DNA of 64,000 nucleotides from Streptomyces glaucescens (GTDB taxonomy: Bacteria > Actinomycetota > Actinomycetes > Streptomycetales > Streptomycetaceae), in contig NZ_CP009438.1 of the NCBI RefSeq assembly GCF_000761215.1, forward strand, positions 5,994,501 to 6,058,500, in the 5' to 3' direction. Within the stretch, counting starts at the first letter, position 1. Each line of letters starts with the position of its first letter. The position numbers and the translations under genes were made by a program. Below, in pieces: positions 1 through 8,301 of the stretch. The notes under the pieces are model-generated. The model searched no databases, was not told the origin of the DNA, and worked only from the letters and a program-made list of their open reading frames with translations.

Positions 1-547
1 CGGAACGCCCGCCGTCCGCGGGAACGACCGGCAGCACCCAGGCGTACGTCATGCGCTCGGCGTCCACCACGGCGATCCGGGCCCGGCCGCGCGCGTCGCT
101 CCACCCCGACAGCAGCACCCGGTGCCCGCCCCAGCGCCCGTCGTGGACGGCGTCCCAGGAGCCGGTGACCGCCCCGGCCCGGGCCCCGCCCGTGTCGCCC
201 TCGTCCCAGCACCAGGCGCGGCCGGCCGCCGGGGTCACGGGCAGCGCGGCGCGCTCGGCGGCGGCGCAGTCGGCGGCGGGGCGCAGGGCGTGGCCGGCGC
301 TCGCGACGACGTCGGCGACCCGCACGGCCGGGACCGGGGAAGCCGGGTAGGCCTCGTGGTGCAGCCGCAGCTCCCGGAGCGCGGTCGCCGACGTGAGCGG
401 CTTCAGCGGCCCCGGCCGGGCGCTGTCCGTCGCCTGGGAGGCGCTGATCATGGTGGCGGCGGCGGTGAGCGCGAGCGCGGTCCCGGCCAGGGTGGCGCGC
501 AGCGCCCGGCCCCGCTTGCGCCTGCGATGACGGCCGCGATGCTTCAT
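1..547 (-). CDS. Secreted protein of unknown function, 3' end beyond the window
   Basis: An open frame runs leftward from an ATG at 545-547 to the window edge (182 codons, no stop reached). The start is supported by a GGGAGGA ribosome binding site five bases upstream. The first 15 residues are strongly basic (Arg/Lys/His) and are followed by a hydrophobic Ala/Leu/Thr segment, which together look like a long signal peptide. The mature part has no motif I recognise; it holds a Cys near residue 96 and a WCW pair around residue 112 and later a Trp/Gly-rich stretch. I infer an exported protein but assign no function. Confidence 0.7.
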   Translation of the reverse strand, partial: MKHRGRHRRRKRGRALRATLAGTALALTAAATMISASQATDSARPGPLKPLTSATALRELRLHHEAYPASPVPAVRVADVVASAGHALRPAADCAAAERAALPVTPAAGRAWCWDEGDTGGARAGAVTGSWDAVHDGRWGGHRVLLSGWSDARGRARIAVVDAERMTYAWVLPVVPADGGRS

Positions 548-724
548 GAGTCCTCCCGGGGAACCAACTGCGCCGTGTGGTCCGTACGTTGAGCATGGCG
601 CGGCTGGGGTGGCCCGTAGGGGATGCTACGGCAGGGACCCCCGGGCGCGGACGAAGACCCCGCAATTCCCACCCGGCAGGGGGCCCGCCGCCTGCGCCGG
701 TTCCCCGGTCGCCGCATCGTGGGG

Positions 725-2047
725 TCAGCGCGCCGGGGCCGTGACCCGCGCCCGGGCGACGGCCGGGGCGGTGGAGTGCGGCAGCAGGTCACGGGGGTCG
801 CGGGGCCGCAGCACGGTCACGTCGACGTCCTCGCAGAAACGATAAGGCCGGTGCTCCAGGAATCCCCCGAGGTACCGCCGCACCCGCGACAGCTCGGCCC
901 GCACGGTCACCGTGCGCGCCGCGTCGCCGAACACGTCCTCGGCCAGCTCCGCCGCACTGCGCCCGGCCCGGTGCACGGCCAGCAGGTACAGCAGTTCGGC
1001 GTGCCGGGGACTCAGCTCGTGCGTCCACGACCCCAGGCTGCCGGACACCGTCACCGTCCACCGGCGCGGCCGCGTCACGTCCAGCTCGACGCGGGTGAAG
1101 GCGTCCCGCGGCAGCGGCTCGTCCCCGGCCACCCGCACCAGCCAGCCGCCCTCCAGCGGCTCCACCGCGCACATGCCCAGCGCCGGAAACGGGCGGCGGC
1201 CCGCCGACAGCGACGCGGGCAGCGCGATCCGGCTGGTGTAGGGCATCCCCGTCACCGCCGCCGTCCAGCCCTCCCGGTCCACCACCAGCGCCCGCCCGCC
1301 CAGCCGGGCCAGCGCCGGGGCCGCCACCGCGCGCAGTCGCTCCAGGGCCGTCACATGCCGCTCGCGCAGCCGGGCCTCGGCGAGCTTGGCCACCGAGTCC
1401 ACCCAGGCCAGGGTGGCCGGATGCATGGTCTCCAGCGGGCCGCTGACGTCCACCACCCCGATCAGCCGCCCGTCACGGGGATCGGTGATCGGCGCCCCGG
1501 CACACGTCCAGGTGGTGTGCGAGCGCACGAAGTGCTCGGCCGCGAACACCTGCACGGGCCGCCGCACCACGGCCGGAGTGCCCACCCCGTTGGTGCCCAC
1601 CGTGGTCTCCCGCCAGTCCGCGCCCAGCAGGAACCCCAGCGCGTCCGCCTTGCGCAGCACCGCCGCGCTGCCCTCCCGCCACAGCACCCGCCCGTCCGCG
1701 TCGGCGACCACCATGATGTGGTGCGCGGCGTCCGCCGCCTTCACCAGGCCCTCCCGCAGCACCGGCAGCACATGCCGCAGCGGGGACTCAGCACGCCGCC
1801 GCCGGACCTCCTCCGCGGTGAGCAGCCCCGACCGGAAATCGTGCTCGGGATCCACCCCGCTGCGCAGCATGCGTCCCCAGGACTCGCCGATCACCGGCCG
1901 GGGCGCGAGCGGCGCGCGCTGTCCGGACAGGGCGGCGTCGCGCACCTCGCTGAGCACCCGCGCCGCCCGCGCCGCGTCCGAGGCGGCGAGCCGCGTCACC
2001 GCGTCGGTGGCGGCGAGCCGCGTCGCGTGCAACGGCCAGTTCGCCAC
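725..2047 (-). CDS. GAF-domain transcriptional regulator (AcoR-like N-terminus)
   Basis: The protein has 440 residues. The middle (roughly residues 95-210) reads as a GAF sensor of the kind found at the N-terminus of AcoR-type activators, with the typical TNGVGTP and VVDVSGP stretches. No sigma-54 AAA+ ATPase domain follows. Instead the last about 90 residues look like a winged helix (ELSPRHAELLYLL followed by a recognition-helix-like VTVRAELSRVRRYL). GTG at 2047 is preferred because GGAGG lies six bases before it; an ATG 11 codons further upstream has no good site. The ligand is unknown. Relatives often sit near aldehyde or alcohol dehydrogenase genes, but here the upstream gene is aidB-like. 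Confidence 0.75.
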   Translation of the reverse strand: MANWPLHATRLAATDAVTRLAASDAARAARVLSEVRDAALSGQRAPLAPRPVIGESWGRMLRSGVDPEHDFRSGLLTAEEVRRRRAESPLRHVLPVLREGLVKAADAAHHIMVVADADGRVLWREGSAAVLRKADALGFLLGADWRETTVGTNGVGTPAVVRRPVQVFAAEHFVRSHTTWTCAGAPITDPRDGRLIGVVDVSGPLETMHPATLAWVDSVAKLAEARLRERHVTALERLRAVAAPALARLGGRALVVDREGWTAAVTGMPYTSRIALPASLSAGRRPFPALGMCAVEPLEGGWLVRVAGDEPLPRDAFTRVELDVTRPRRWTVTVSGSLGSWTHELSPRHAELLYLLAVHRAGRSAAELAEDVFGDAARTVTVRAELSRVRRYLGGFLEHRPYRFCEDVDVTVLRPRDPRDLLPHSTAPAVARARVTAPAR

Positions 2048-2190
2048 AGTGGTCCTCCGGGGGAATCGACTCTCGGGCAACCGGTGTCAAACCCTCGGGC
2101 CGTCGGTTTCCGGTCGCGGGTCCATGGGTGGTCCCATACTGCCGCTCACGGGGGACGGAGGGGCACAGTCCGGTCACCGGCACCCGATGA

Positions 2191-2210
2191 GTTGCAACCC
2201 CTTGCAACCC
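2191..2210. repeat. Tandem 10-bp direct repeat upstream of the GAF regulator
   Basis: Two abutting copies of TTGCAACCC, preceded by G and by C respectively, occupy 2191-2200 and 2201-2210. Ten-base spacing places both copies on the same helix face, as expected for a regulator binding site. They lie 144 bases upstream of the GAF-domain gene start. A role as its operator is inference. Confidence 0.4.
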
Positions 2211-2288
2211 TGGTGAACCCGTATACGGTGGTTGAAACTTGAGCGACGTCGCCCGTGCGGCGCTCGTGGCCTCAGCGGGCCGAAAGCG

Positions 2289-2326
2289 GCGGGGGTGGTG
2301 CCGTGTCGGCGCGGCACCACCCCCGC
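2289..2326 (-). terminator. Hairpin terminator of the aidB-like gene
   Basis: A perfect 15-bp stem (2289-2303 with 2312-2326) and an 8-base loop start 17 bases after the aidB-like stop codon. There is no T-run, which is common for Streptomyces terminators. Confidence 0.75.
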
Positions 2327-2342
2327 TGACCTCGACGAACGC

Positions 2343-3977
2343 TCAGTCGATGGGCCGCGCCCGAGTCACGATCGCGCCCAGGTCCAGGGTGTGCGGCAGC
2401 GTCCCGAACGACGCACCCCCGTCCCCGCCCAGCCGGGCGGCGCAGAACGCGTCGGCCACCTCCGGCGGGGCGAACCGCACCAGCAGCGAACCCTGCAGCA
2501 CCAGCGCCAGCCGCTCCACCACGCGCCGGGCGCGCGCCTCCACGCCCTCCAGATCGGCCAGCTCGGTGAGCAGCCCTTTGATCGCCGTGTCCAGCCGGTG
2601 ATCGGCGCCCCGCGCCAGGCCGACCTCCGTCAGCGTGGCGTTCAGCGCGGCCGGCTCCCGCCGCAGCACCCGCAGCACGTCCAGCGCCTGGATGTTCCCC
2701 GCGCCCTCCCAGATCGAGTTCAGCGGCGACTCGCGCACCAGCCGGGGCAGCCCGGACTCCTCCACGTACCCGTTGCCGCCCAGGCACTCGGCGGCCTCCA
2801 CCGCCACCGCCGGGCAGCGCTTGGTCACCCAGTACTTGGCGGCGGGCACCGCGAGCCGCAGGAAGGCGCGCTCCTGCTCGCCCCCGTCGTCCCAGGCGGC
2901 CGCCAGCCGCAGCGCCAGCGTGGTCGCCGCCTCCGACTCCAGCGCCAGATCGGCCAGAACGTTGCGCATCAGCGGCCGGTCGGCCAGCTTCCCGCCGAAC
3001 GCCTCCCGGTGCGCGCAGTGGTGGACCGCCTGCGCCACCGCCTGCCGCATCAGCCCCGCCGAGCCGAGCACACAGTCCAGCCGGGTCGCCGCGACCATCT
3101 CGATGATCGTCCGCACCCCCCGGCCCTCCTCGCCGACCCGGCGCGCCCACGTCCCGTCGAACTCCACCTCCGCGGACGCGTTCGACCGGTTGCCCAGCTT
3201 GTCCTTCAGCCGCTGGAGGAGGAAGACGTTCCGCGAGCCGTCCGGCAGCACCCGCGGCACCAGGAAGCAGGTCAGCCCCTCGGGGGCCTGCGCCAGCACC
3301 AGGAACCCGTCCGACATCGGCGCCGAGCAGAACCACTTGTGCCCGGTCAGCTCGTACGTGCCGTCCTCCGCCAGCGGCGCCGCCACCGTCGTGTTGGCGC
3401 GGACGTCGCTGCCGCCCTGCTTCTCGGTCATCCCCATGCCGAACAGCACCCCGGCCTTGCGCGCCGCGGGCCGCAGCTCACGGTCGTACACCGTGGACGT
3501 CAGCCGGGGCTCCCACTCCGCCGCCAGGGCCGGGTCGGCGCGCAGCGCGGGCACCGCCGCGTGCGTCATCGACAGCGGACAGCCGTTGCCCGCCTCGACC
3601 TGCGTCCACACCAGGAAGGCCGCGGCCCGCCGCACATGCCCGCCGGACCGCGTCCAGGCCGCGGTCAGCCCCGCCGACACGCCCTTGCCGAGCAGCCGGT
3701 GCCAGGCCGGATGGAACTCGACCTCGTCGATCCGGTTGCCGTACCGGTCGTGGGTGCGCAGCCGCGGCGGGTGCTCGTTCGCGAGCACCCCCCACTCCTG
3801 CACCTGCGCCGACCCGGAGGTCCGGCCGAGCCCGGACAGCTCCGAGCGCGCCTCGTCGAGCAGCTCCGGGGCCAGGTGCCGTTCGACCGCCGCCACCAGC
3901 GCCCGGTCGGCGGCGTAGACGTCGTAGCCGGACAGCGGCGGGGCCTGGTTGGTCACGGTGTGGGTGCGACGTGCCAT
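2343..3977 (-). CDS. aidB: AidB-type acyl-CoA dehydrogenase (alkylation response family)
   Basis: At 544 residues this matches the AidB subgroup of acyl-CoA dehydrogenases (E. coli AidB is about 541), which is longer than the usual 380-residue enzymes. Visible landmarks are the FAD-binding TEKQGGSDVRANTT segment, the HKWFCSAPMSD segment and SIWEGAGNIQALD near the C-terminus. Glu424 there corresponds to the conserved glutamate of the family. E. coli AidB binds DNA and FAD and is induced by Ada under alkylation stress. An Ada-AlkA fusion and Ogt occur in this window but over 40 kb away, so no linkage is implied. It could instead act on an acyl-CoA thioester. Confidence 0.88.
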   Translation of the reverse strand: MARRTHTVTNQAPPLSGYDVYAADRALVAAVERHLAPELLDEARSELSGLGRTSGSAQVQEWGVLANEHPPRLRTHDRYGNRIDEVEFHPAWHRLLGKGVSAGLTAAWTRSGGHVRRAAAFLVWTQVEAGNGCPLSMTHAAVPALRADPALAAEWEPRLTSTVYDRELRPAARKAGVLFGMGMTEKQGGSDVRANTTVAAPLAEDGTYELTGHKWFCSAPMSDGFLVLAQAPEGLTCFLVPRVLPDGSRNVFLLQRLKDKLGNRSNASAEVEFDGTWARRVGEEGRGVRTIIEMVAATRLDCVLGSAGLMRQAVAQAVHHCAHREAFGGKLADRPLMRNVLADLALESEAATTLALRLAAAWDDGGEQERAFLRLAVPAAKYWVTKRCPAVAVEAAECLGGNGYVEESGLPRLVRESPLNSIWEGAGNIQALDVLRVLRREPAALNATLTEVGLARGADHRLDTAIKGLLTELADLEGVEARARRVVERLALVLQGSLLVRFAPPEVADAFCAARLGGDGGASFGTLPHTLDLGAIVTRARPID

Positions 3978-4088
3978 GACGGGAACGTACCCCGCGGTAC
4001 GAGCCCGGTCACCCGCGGATCCGGCCCCGCACGGCCGGCCCGTCCCACCAGGGTGAGTGCCACCTCGTCCGGCGGATACCTTTGGGTC

Positions 4089-5231
4089 GTGCAGCCAGCA
4101 AGTGAAATCCCCGAACGGCCCTCCGGCCGCCTCCATCGTGCGCGTGCCCTCTACCGGAACGTCTCCAAGCGGAGGACCGCCTGGCTGCTGCTCAAGGACA
4201 CCGTCAACTCCTGCATCGAGTACCGCATCCTCGGTCTCGCCGCCGAGGCCGCGTTCTTCACGCTGCTGTCGGTGCCGCCGCTGCTGCTCAGCATGATCGG
4301 CCTGCTCGGCTACGTCGACGTGTGGACCGGCACCGACACCATCACCAGCCTGGAGACCAACCTGCTGGAGGCGTCGCGCACCGTCCTGTCCGACAAGGGC
4401 GTCACCGAGATCGCCCAGCCGATCCTGGACGACGTGATGAAGGGCGGCCGGCCCGACGTCATCTCCATCGGCTTCCTGTTCGCCCTGTGGTCCGGCTCGC
4501 GCGCGGTGAACGTCTTCATCGACACCATCACCGTCATGTACGGCCTGGACGGGGTGCGCGGCATCGTCAAGACCCGGCTGATGGCGTTCCTGCTGTTCAT
4601 CGTGGCGCTGCTGATCGGCTCGGTGGCGCTGCCGCTGATGGTGGCCGGACCGGACGCCGTCGTACGGATCCTGCCCTGGTCCACGACGGTCGTGCAGGTC
4701 CTGTACTGGCCCGTGGTGATCGTCCTGTCCATCGTCTTCCTGACGACGCTCTACCACGTGTCCGTCCCCGTCCGCTCCCCGTGGATCGAGGACGTGCCCG
4801 GCGCCCTCGTCGCCCTCGCCATGTGGGTCCTCGGCAGCTTCCTGCTGCGCATCTACCTCACCAGCACCATCGAGGGCGCGACGATCTACGGCTCCCTCGC
4901 CGCCGCCGTCGCCGTGCTGCTGTGGATCGGCGTGTCCGCCTTCGCCGTGCTCGTCGGTGCCGCCGTCAACGCCGCCATCGACCGGGTCTGGCCGGCCGCC
5001 GCGACCGCCGCCGCCCGCGAGGCCAACGAGCGGATGCGCGAGGCCCAGGTGGCCGAGTACGTCGCCCGGGCCGCCGCTGCCGCCCGGGAGGCCGATCCCG
5101 ACGACCCCGACATGCCCTCCGAGTTCCCCGAGCGCTGGTCCCGCTTCCTGCCCCCGGAGGACGTCACCTCCCGACTGCGCGCCCACGCCAAGGCCACCCC
5201 CAAGGACGACGACGGCCCGGCGGAGCACTGA
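4089..5231 (+). CDS. YihY/BrkB family inner-membrane protein
   Basis: The 380-residue protein starts at GTG 4089; the open frame extends far upstream, but that part lacks coding character and is antisense to aidB. It has about six hydrophobic segments in the typical YihY/BrkB pattern. These include the early FFTLLSVPPLLLSMIGLLGY span, the LFALWSGSRAVNVF stretch and the final IYGSLAAAVAVLLWIGVSAF span. The C-terminal 80 residues are charged, Ala-rich and probably cytoplasmic. BrkB was once annotated as ribonuclease BN, an assignment now considered wrong; the physiological role remains unclear. Confidence 0.88.
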   Translation: MQPASEIPERPSGRLHRARALYRNVSKRRTAWLLLKDTVNSCIEYRILGLAAEAAFFTLLSVPPLLLSMIGLLGYVDVWTGTDTITSLETNLLEASRTVLSDKGVTEIAQPILDDVMKGGRPDVISIGFLFALWSGSRAVNVFIDTITVMYGLDGVRGIVKTRLMAFLLFIVALLIGSVALPLMVAGPDAVVRILPWSTTVVQVLYWPVVIVLSIVFLTTLYHVSVPVRSPWIEDVPGALVALAMWVLGSFLLRIYLTSTIEGATIYGSLAAAVAVLLWIGVSAFAVLVGAAVNAAIDRVWPAAATAAAREANERMREAQVAEYVARAAAAAREADPDDPDMPSEFPERWSRFLPPEDVTSRLRAHAKATPKDDDGPAEH

Positions 5232-5837
5232 CCGGCCGCCGCGGCCCCCGCCGCGGCCCGGACACCACCGCCGGCCGCCCGCCCGGCCCGCGTCACCCTC
5301 GGCGACGCGGCGCCCGGCACGTCCGGAGGCGCCCGTCACCACGACGGCCGGCTCCCGGCCCGCGCACCGCCCGTTGTCGCCGCGCCGCCGGGCGGCGTCC
5401 TGCCTGTCGCGGGTCATGCCCGGCGCGGCGGTCCGGGTCCCCTCGCGGTGGCCCGCACGGTTCGCCCCGTCCAGCGGCCGAGGGTCCTCGTGGCCCCCGC
5501 AGAGTCCTTGCACGGCGGGCGCGGTGCGGTTGCCGTGCACGGGGGCGTCCGAAGGCGACGCGGGCGCAGCACGCCGTGTCCCAGGGCCCCCACGGACAGG
5601 CCCGGGCTCGACGCGGCGCCGTCGCCGCCCCGCCGTCTCCCCGGCGCACCGGAGGCCGCCGGCCTCCGGTGCGCCCCGGCGTGCGCCCGGCGGGCCGCGG
5701 ACCGGAACCGGGACCGCCGGGTGGGGCCCAGCCGACGCCGTCGAGGCCCCACCACTCGCCGTCGGTGCGCCCGCTGTCGCCGCCCGCCGGGCCCCGTGGC
5801 CGGACGGCCCGTTCCACGGCGCCTCTACGCTGTCCGG
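5232..5837. other. 606-bp gap without a convincing gene
   Basis: No reading frame here combines a start, a ribosome binding site and sustained G/C third positions; the long open frames are compositional. An 8-bp GC hairpin (5238-5245 with 5250-5257) just after the yihY stop could terminate that transcript. A leaderless-type promoter for the next gene sits at the right edge (TACGCT at 5826-5831). Confidence 0.5.
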
Positions 5838-6770
5838 ATGGACGCCCTCGCAGCCCTGCTCGCCGGTCCCCGGGCACGCGGCGCCTTCCTGATCCGGGCC
5901 TGCTTCGACCCGCCCTGGGCGGTGCGGGTGGAGGACCGGGCACCCCTGACCGTGATGGTCATGGCCCGCGGCGACGCCTGGATCACCCCCGAGGCGGGCG
6001 CGCCGGTGCGGCTGGCCGCCGGCGAACTGGCCATCGCCCGCGGCCCCGCCCCGTACACCTGCGCCGACCACCCCGGCACGGAACCGCAGGCGCTGATCCT
6101 GCCGGGCGGCGCGTGCCATCACCCCGACGGCCGCCCCTTGAACGGCGCCATGGACCTGGGCGTCCGCACCTGGGGCGGCCGGCCCGACGGGTCGGCGGTG
6201 ATGCTGATCGGCACCTACCTGTGGCCGGGCGAGACCGGCGGCCGGCTGCTGGACGCGCTGCCGCCCCTGCTCACGGTGACCGCGGACGTCTGGGACTGCC
6301 CGCTCACCCCGCTGCTCGCCGAGGAGATCGTCCGGGACGCGCCCGGCCAGGACGTCGTCCTGGACCGGCTGCTCGACCTGCTGGTGATCGCAGCGCTGCG
6401 GGCCTGGTTCGCCCGCCCCGGGGCGGAGCCGCCCGGCTGGTACCGGGCACTGGCCGACCCGGTGGCGGGCCGGGCGCTGCGGCTGATGCAGGACGACCCC
6501 GCCCGTCCCTGGACGGTGGCCGCGCTGGCCGCCGAGTGCGGGGTCTCGCGCGCCGCCCTCGCCCGCCGCTTCACCGACCTGGTCGGCGAGCCCCCGATGA
6601 CCCACCTCACCGGCTGGCGGCTCGCCCTCGCCGCCGACCGGCTGCGCGACACCGGCCACACCCTGGAGACGATCGCCCGCCAGGTCGGCTACGGCAGCGC
6701 GTTCGCCCTGTCCACGGCCTTCAAGCGGCGGTACGGGGTGAGCCCGCAGGAGTTCCGCGGCCGGGCGTAG
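5838..6770 (+). CDS. AraC family regulator with N-terminal cupin
   Basis: The protein has 310 residues. Residues 1-170 resemble the Cupin_6 ligand-binding domain of AraC regulators (FLIRACFDPPWAVRVED, then GDAWITPEAG). The C-terminal 100 residues form the double helix-turn-helix: WTVAALAAECGVSRAALARR in the first and LETIARQVGYGSAFALSTAF in the second, ending in the classic YGVSPQEFR. The start is ATG 5838 because a -10-like TACGCT ends seven bases before it, suggesting a leaderless mRNA. It ends one base before the next AraC-type gene, so the two are probably cotranscribed. The effector is unknown. Confidence 0.88.
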   Translation: MDALAALLAGPRARGAFLIRACFDPPWAVRVEDRAPLTVMVMARGDAWITPEAGAPVRLAAGELAIARGPAPYTCADHPGTEPQALILPGGACHHPDGRPLNGAMDLGVRTWGGRPDGSAVMLIGTYLWPGETGGRLLDALPPLLTVTADVWDCPLTPLLAEEIVRDAPGQDVVLDRLLDLLVIAALRAWFARPGAEPPGWYRALADPVAGRALRLMQDDPARPWTVAALAAECGVSRAALARRFTDLVGEPPMTHLTGWRLALAADRLRDTGHTLETIARQVGYGSAFALSTAFKRRYGVSPQEFRGRA

Positions 6771-6771
6771 G

Positions 6772-7467
6772 GTGGCCCGCGTGTACACGGAGCGGGCGGC
6801 GTCGCCGGTGGGCGCGACGGTGTGGACGTACACCCCGGCCGGGCCCGGCCTCGGACGGGTGCTGCCCGACGGCTGCATGGACCTGCTGTGGAGCGAGGGC
6901 CGGCTGAGCGTGGCCGGCCCGGACACCCGGGCCCATCTCCCCGAGGGCCCGCCCGTCGCCTGGGCGGGCGTCCGGTTCCCGCCGGGCGTCGCGCCCGCCC
7001 TGCTCGGCGTACCGGCGCACGAACTGCGCGACCGGCGGGTGGAGCTGGCCGAGCTGCGCCCGGCGGCGGAGGTGCGGCGGCTGCGGGCCCGGGTCGAGGC
7101 CGCCCCGGACCCGATGGCCGGACTGGAGGCCGCGGCCGGGGATCTCGTGGCCGCCGCCGGCCCGCCGGACCCGCTGCTGCGCCGACTGGCCGCGGCCCTG
7201 GAGGCGGGCCGCCCGGTCGCCGCGACCGCCGACGCGCTGGGGATCGGCGCCCGCAGCCTGCACCGCCGTTCCCTGGCCGCCTTCGGTTACGGCCCCAAGA
7301 CCCTGGCCCGGATCCTGCGGCTGCAGCGCGCCCTCGCCCTGGCCCGGGCCGGAGTGCCGTACGCCGAGACGGCGGCCCGGGCGGGCTTCGCCGACCAGGC
7401 GCATCAGGCGCGGGACGTGAAGGACCTGACGGGTGTGCCGCTCCGGCGGCTCCTCGAACACCCGTAG
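6772..7467 (+). CDS. AraC-type HTH regulator with DUF6597-like N-terminus
   Basis: A 231-residue protein whose N-terminus (VLPDGCMDLLWSEG, later WAGVRFPPG) matches the DUF6597-type domain that precedes AraC helix-turn-helix modules. The C-terminal half contains ATADALGIGARSLHRRSLAAF and then the second helix-turn-helix ending in DVKDLTGVPLRRLL. It starts one base after the preceding AraC gene. GTG 6772 gives the full frame; GTG 6781 is an equally good start because TAGGGT, a good -10, lies seven bases before it. Two stacked AraC-type genes suggest a paired regulatory unit with unknown targets. Confidence 0.82.
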   Translation: MARVYTERAASPVGATVWTYTPAGPGLGRVLPDGCMDLLWSEGRLSVAGPDTRAHLPEGPPVAWAGVRFPPGVAPALLGVPAHELRDRRVELAELRPAAEVRRLRARVEAAPDPMAGLEAAAGDLVAAAGPPDPLLRRLAAALEAGRPVAATADALGIGARSLHRRSLAAFGYGPKTLARILRLQRALALARAGVPYAETAARAGFADQAHQARDVKDLTGVPLRRLLEHP

Positions 7468-7498
7468 GGGCCCGGTGGCCGGGGCGCCGGGGGTGCGG

Positions 7499-7903
7499 TC
7501 AGCCGGCGGCCGGCAGCGGCGCGAACAGGTCGACGCCGTTGCCGTCGGGGTCGTGGACGACGGCGTACCGCTGGCCCCAGAAGGCGTCCCACGGCTTCAG
7601 TTCGCCGTGGCATCCGGCGTCCACCAGCTCCGCGTACAGCGCGTCGACCTCGCCGGGACCGTCACAGCGCAGCGCGAGGGACGTCCGCGAGCCGTGCCCG
7701 GACGGCGGCCGCCACCGCGGGTGGAAGGACCGCACGGTCTCCTCGGTGTCCAGCAGCAGCCGCGGCCCGCCGGGAGTCGCGGCCTCCGCGTGCGGCTGCT
7801 CCTCGGCTCCCTCGGGGAAGGGGAAGCCGAGGCGGCGGTAGAAGGCGACGGAAGCGGCCATGTCGGAGACGACCAGGCCGACGGCATCGAATCGTGGACT
7901 CAT
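7499..7903 (-). CDS. VOC superfamily (glyoxalase/bleomycin-resistance fold) protein
   Basis: A 134-residue single-domain VOC protein. The first half carries GLVVSDMAASVAFYRRLGF, the typical beta-alpha opening. The second half ends with WGQRYAVVHDPDGNGVDLF, the usual motif holding the metal-binding glutamate position; here the residue is Asp in GVDLF. Such proteins include glyoxalases, dioxygenases and drug-binding resistance proteins, and this one cannot be placed further. It is convergent with the AraC pair, with a 31-base gap. Confidence 0.82.
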   Translation of the reverse strand: MSPRFDAVGLVVSDMAASVAFYRRLGFPFPEGAEEQPHAEAATPGGPRLLLDTEETVRSFHPRWRPPSGHGSRTSLALRCDGPGEVDALYAELVDAGCHGELKPWDAFWGQRYAVVHDPDGNGVDLFAPLPAAG

Positions 7904-7974
7904 ACGGTCACGCTAGGCAGGGTGACGACGGGGCGTCTTGAAGGAATCGGACACCGGCCGCACGCGGAAAAGGC

Positions 7975-8011
7975 ACGAGCCCCGTCCTCCGGCTGGAGGG
8001 ACGGGGCTCGT
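7975..8011. repeat. Strong hairpin in the divergent VOC/hydrolase region
   Basis: Arms 7975-7987 and 7999-8011 (ACGAGCCCCGTCC and its complement) pair perfectly over 13 bp, and the loop can pair further with one bulge. A second small hairpin with CCCCGC/GCGGGG arms follows at about 8047-8063. Both lie upstream of divergent genes, so they are not obvious terminators. They may be a remnant of an end-of-element structure or lie in a long 5' leader. Confidence 0.5.
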
Positions 8012-8170
8012 CTCGGAGCGCCGGGCAGGCCTTGCACCTGCATCTCCCCGCAGGAAGCGGGGCGTCTTTCCTTGGACCACCAACGCCTGACCGGTTTCCG
8101 GGAGTTCCGGTGGCCGGGCAAGATCGACTATACCCCAGGGGAGCCGGATCCGTCCAAGGGCCGGGCAGCG

Positions 8171-8237
8171 TCAGGGTTCCGGCTCCCTCCGGGCGCGGGA
8201 AAGATCAGGGTCCGGCTCCCTCCGGGGGTGGGGACGA
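8171..8237 (+). repeat. Two tandem imperfect 33-34-bp repeats
   Basis: Copies at 8171-8204 and 8205-8237 share TCAGGG, TCCGGCTCCCTCCGGG and a G-rich tail. They lie 65-130 bases upstream of the secreted hydrolase start. With only two copies and no spacer they are not a CRISPR array. They might bind a regulator; the rest of 7904-8301 shows only the hairpins listed separately. Confidence 0.5.
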
Positions 8238-8301
8238 CCGGGGGGCCGGATACCCCCGGGGGCGGATGTGCCGTCCCCGGCCGCCGGGACACAGTGGCCG
8301 C

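Noticed and set aside
2232..4088. Long rightward open frame reading into the YihY/BrkB gene
   Set aside because: It is antisense to the aidB-like gene, very rich in Arg/Pro/Gln/His and without motifs; the real gene starts at GTG 4089.
3978..6926. Leftward open frame extending the aidB-like gene to 1527 codons
   Set aside because: The extra part is low-complexity antisense of the YihY and AraC genes; AidB family length and start fit 3977.
8171..8237. CRISPR-like repeats
   Set aside because: Only two adjacent imperfect copies, no spacers and no cas genes.
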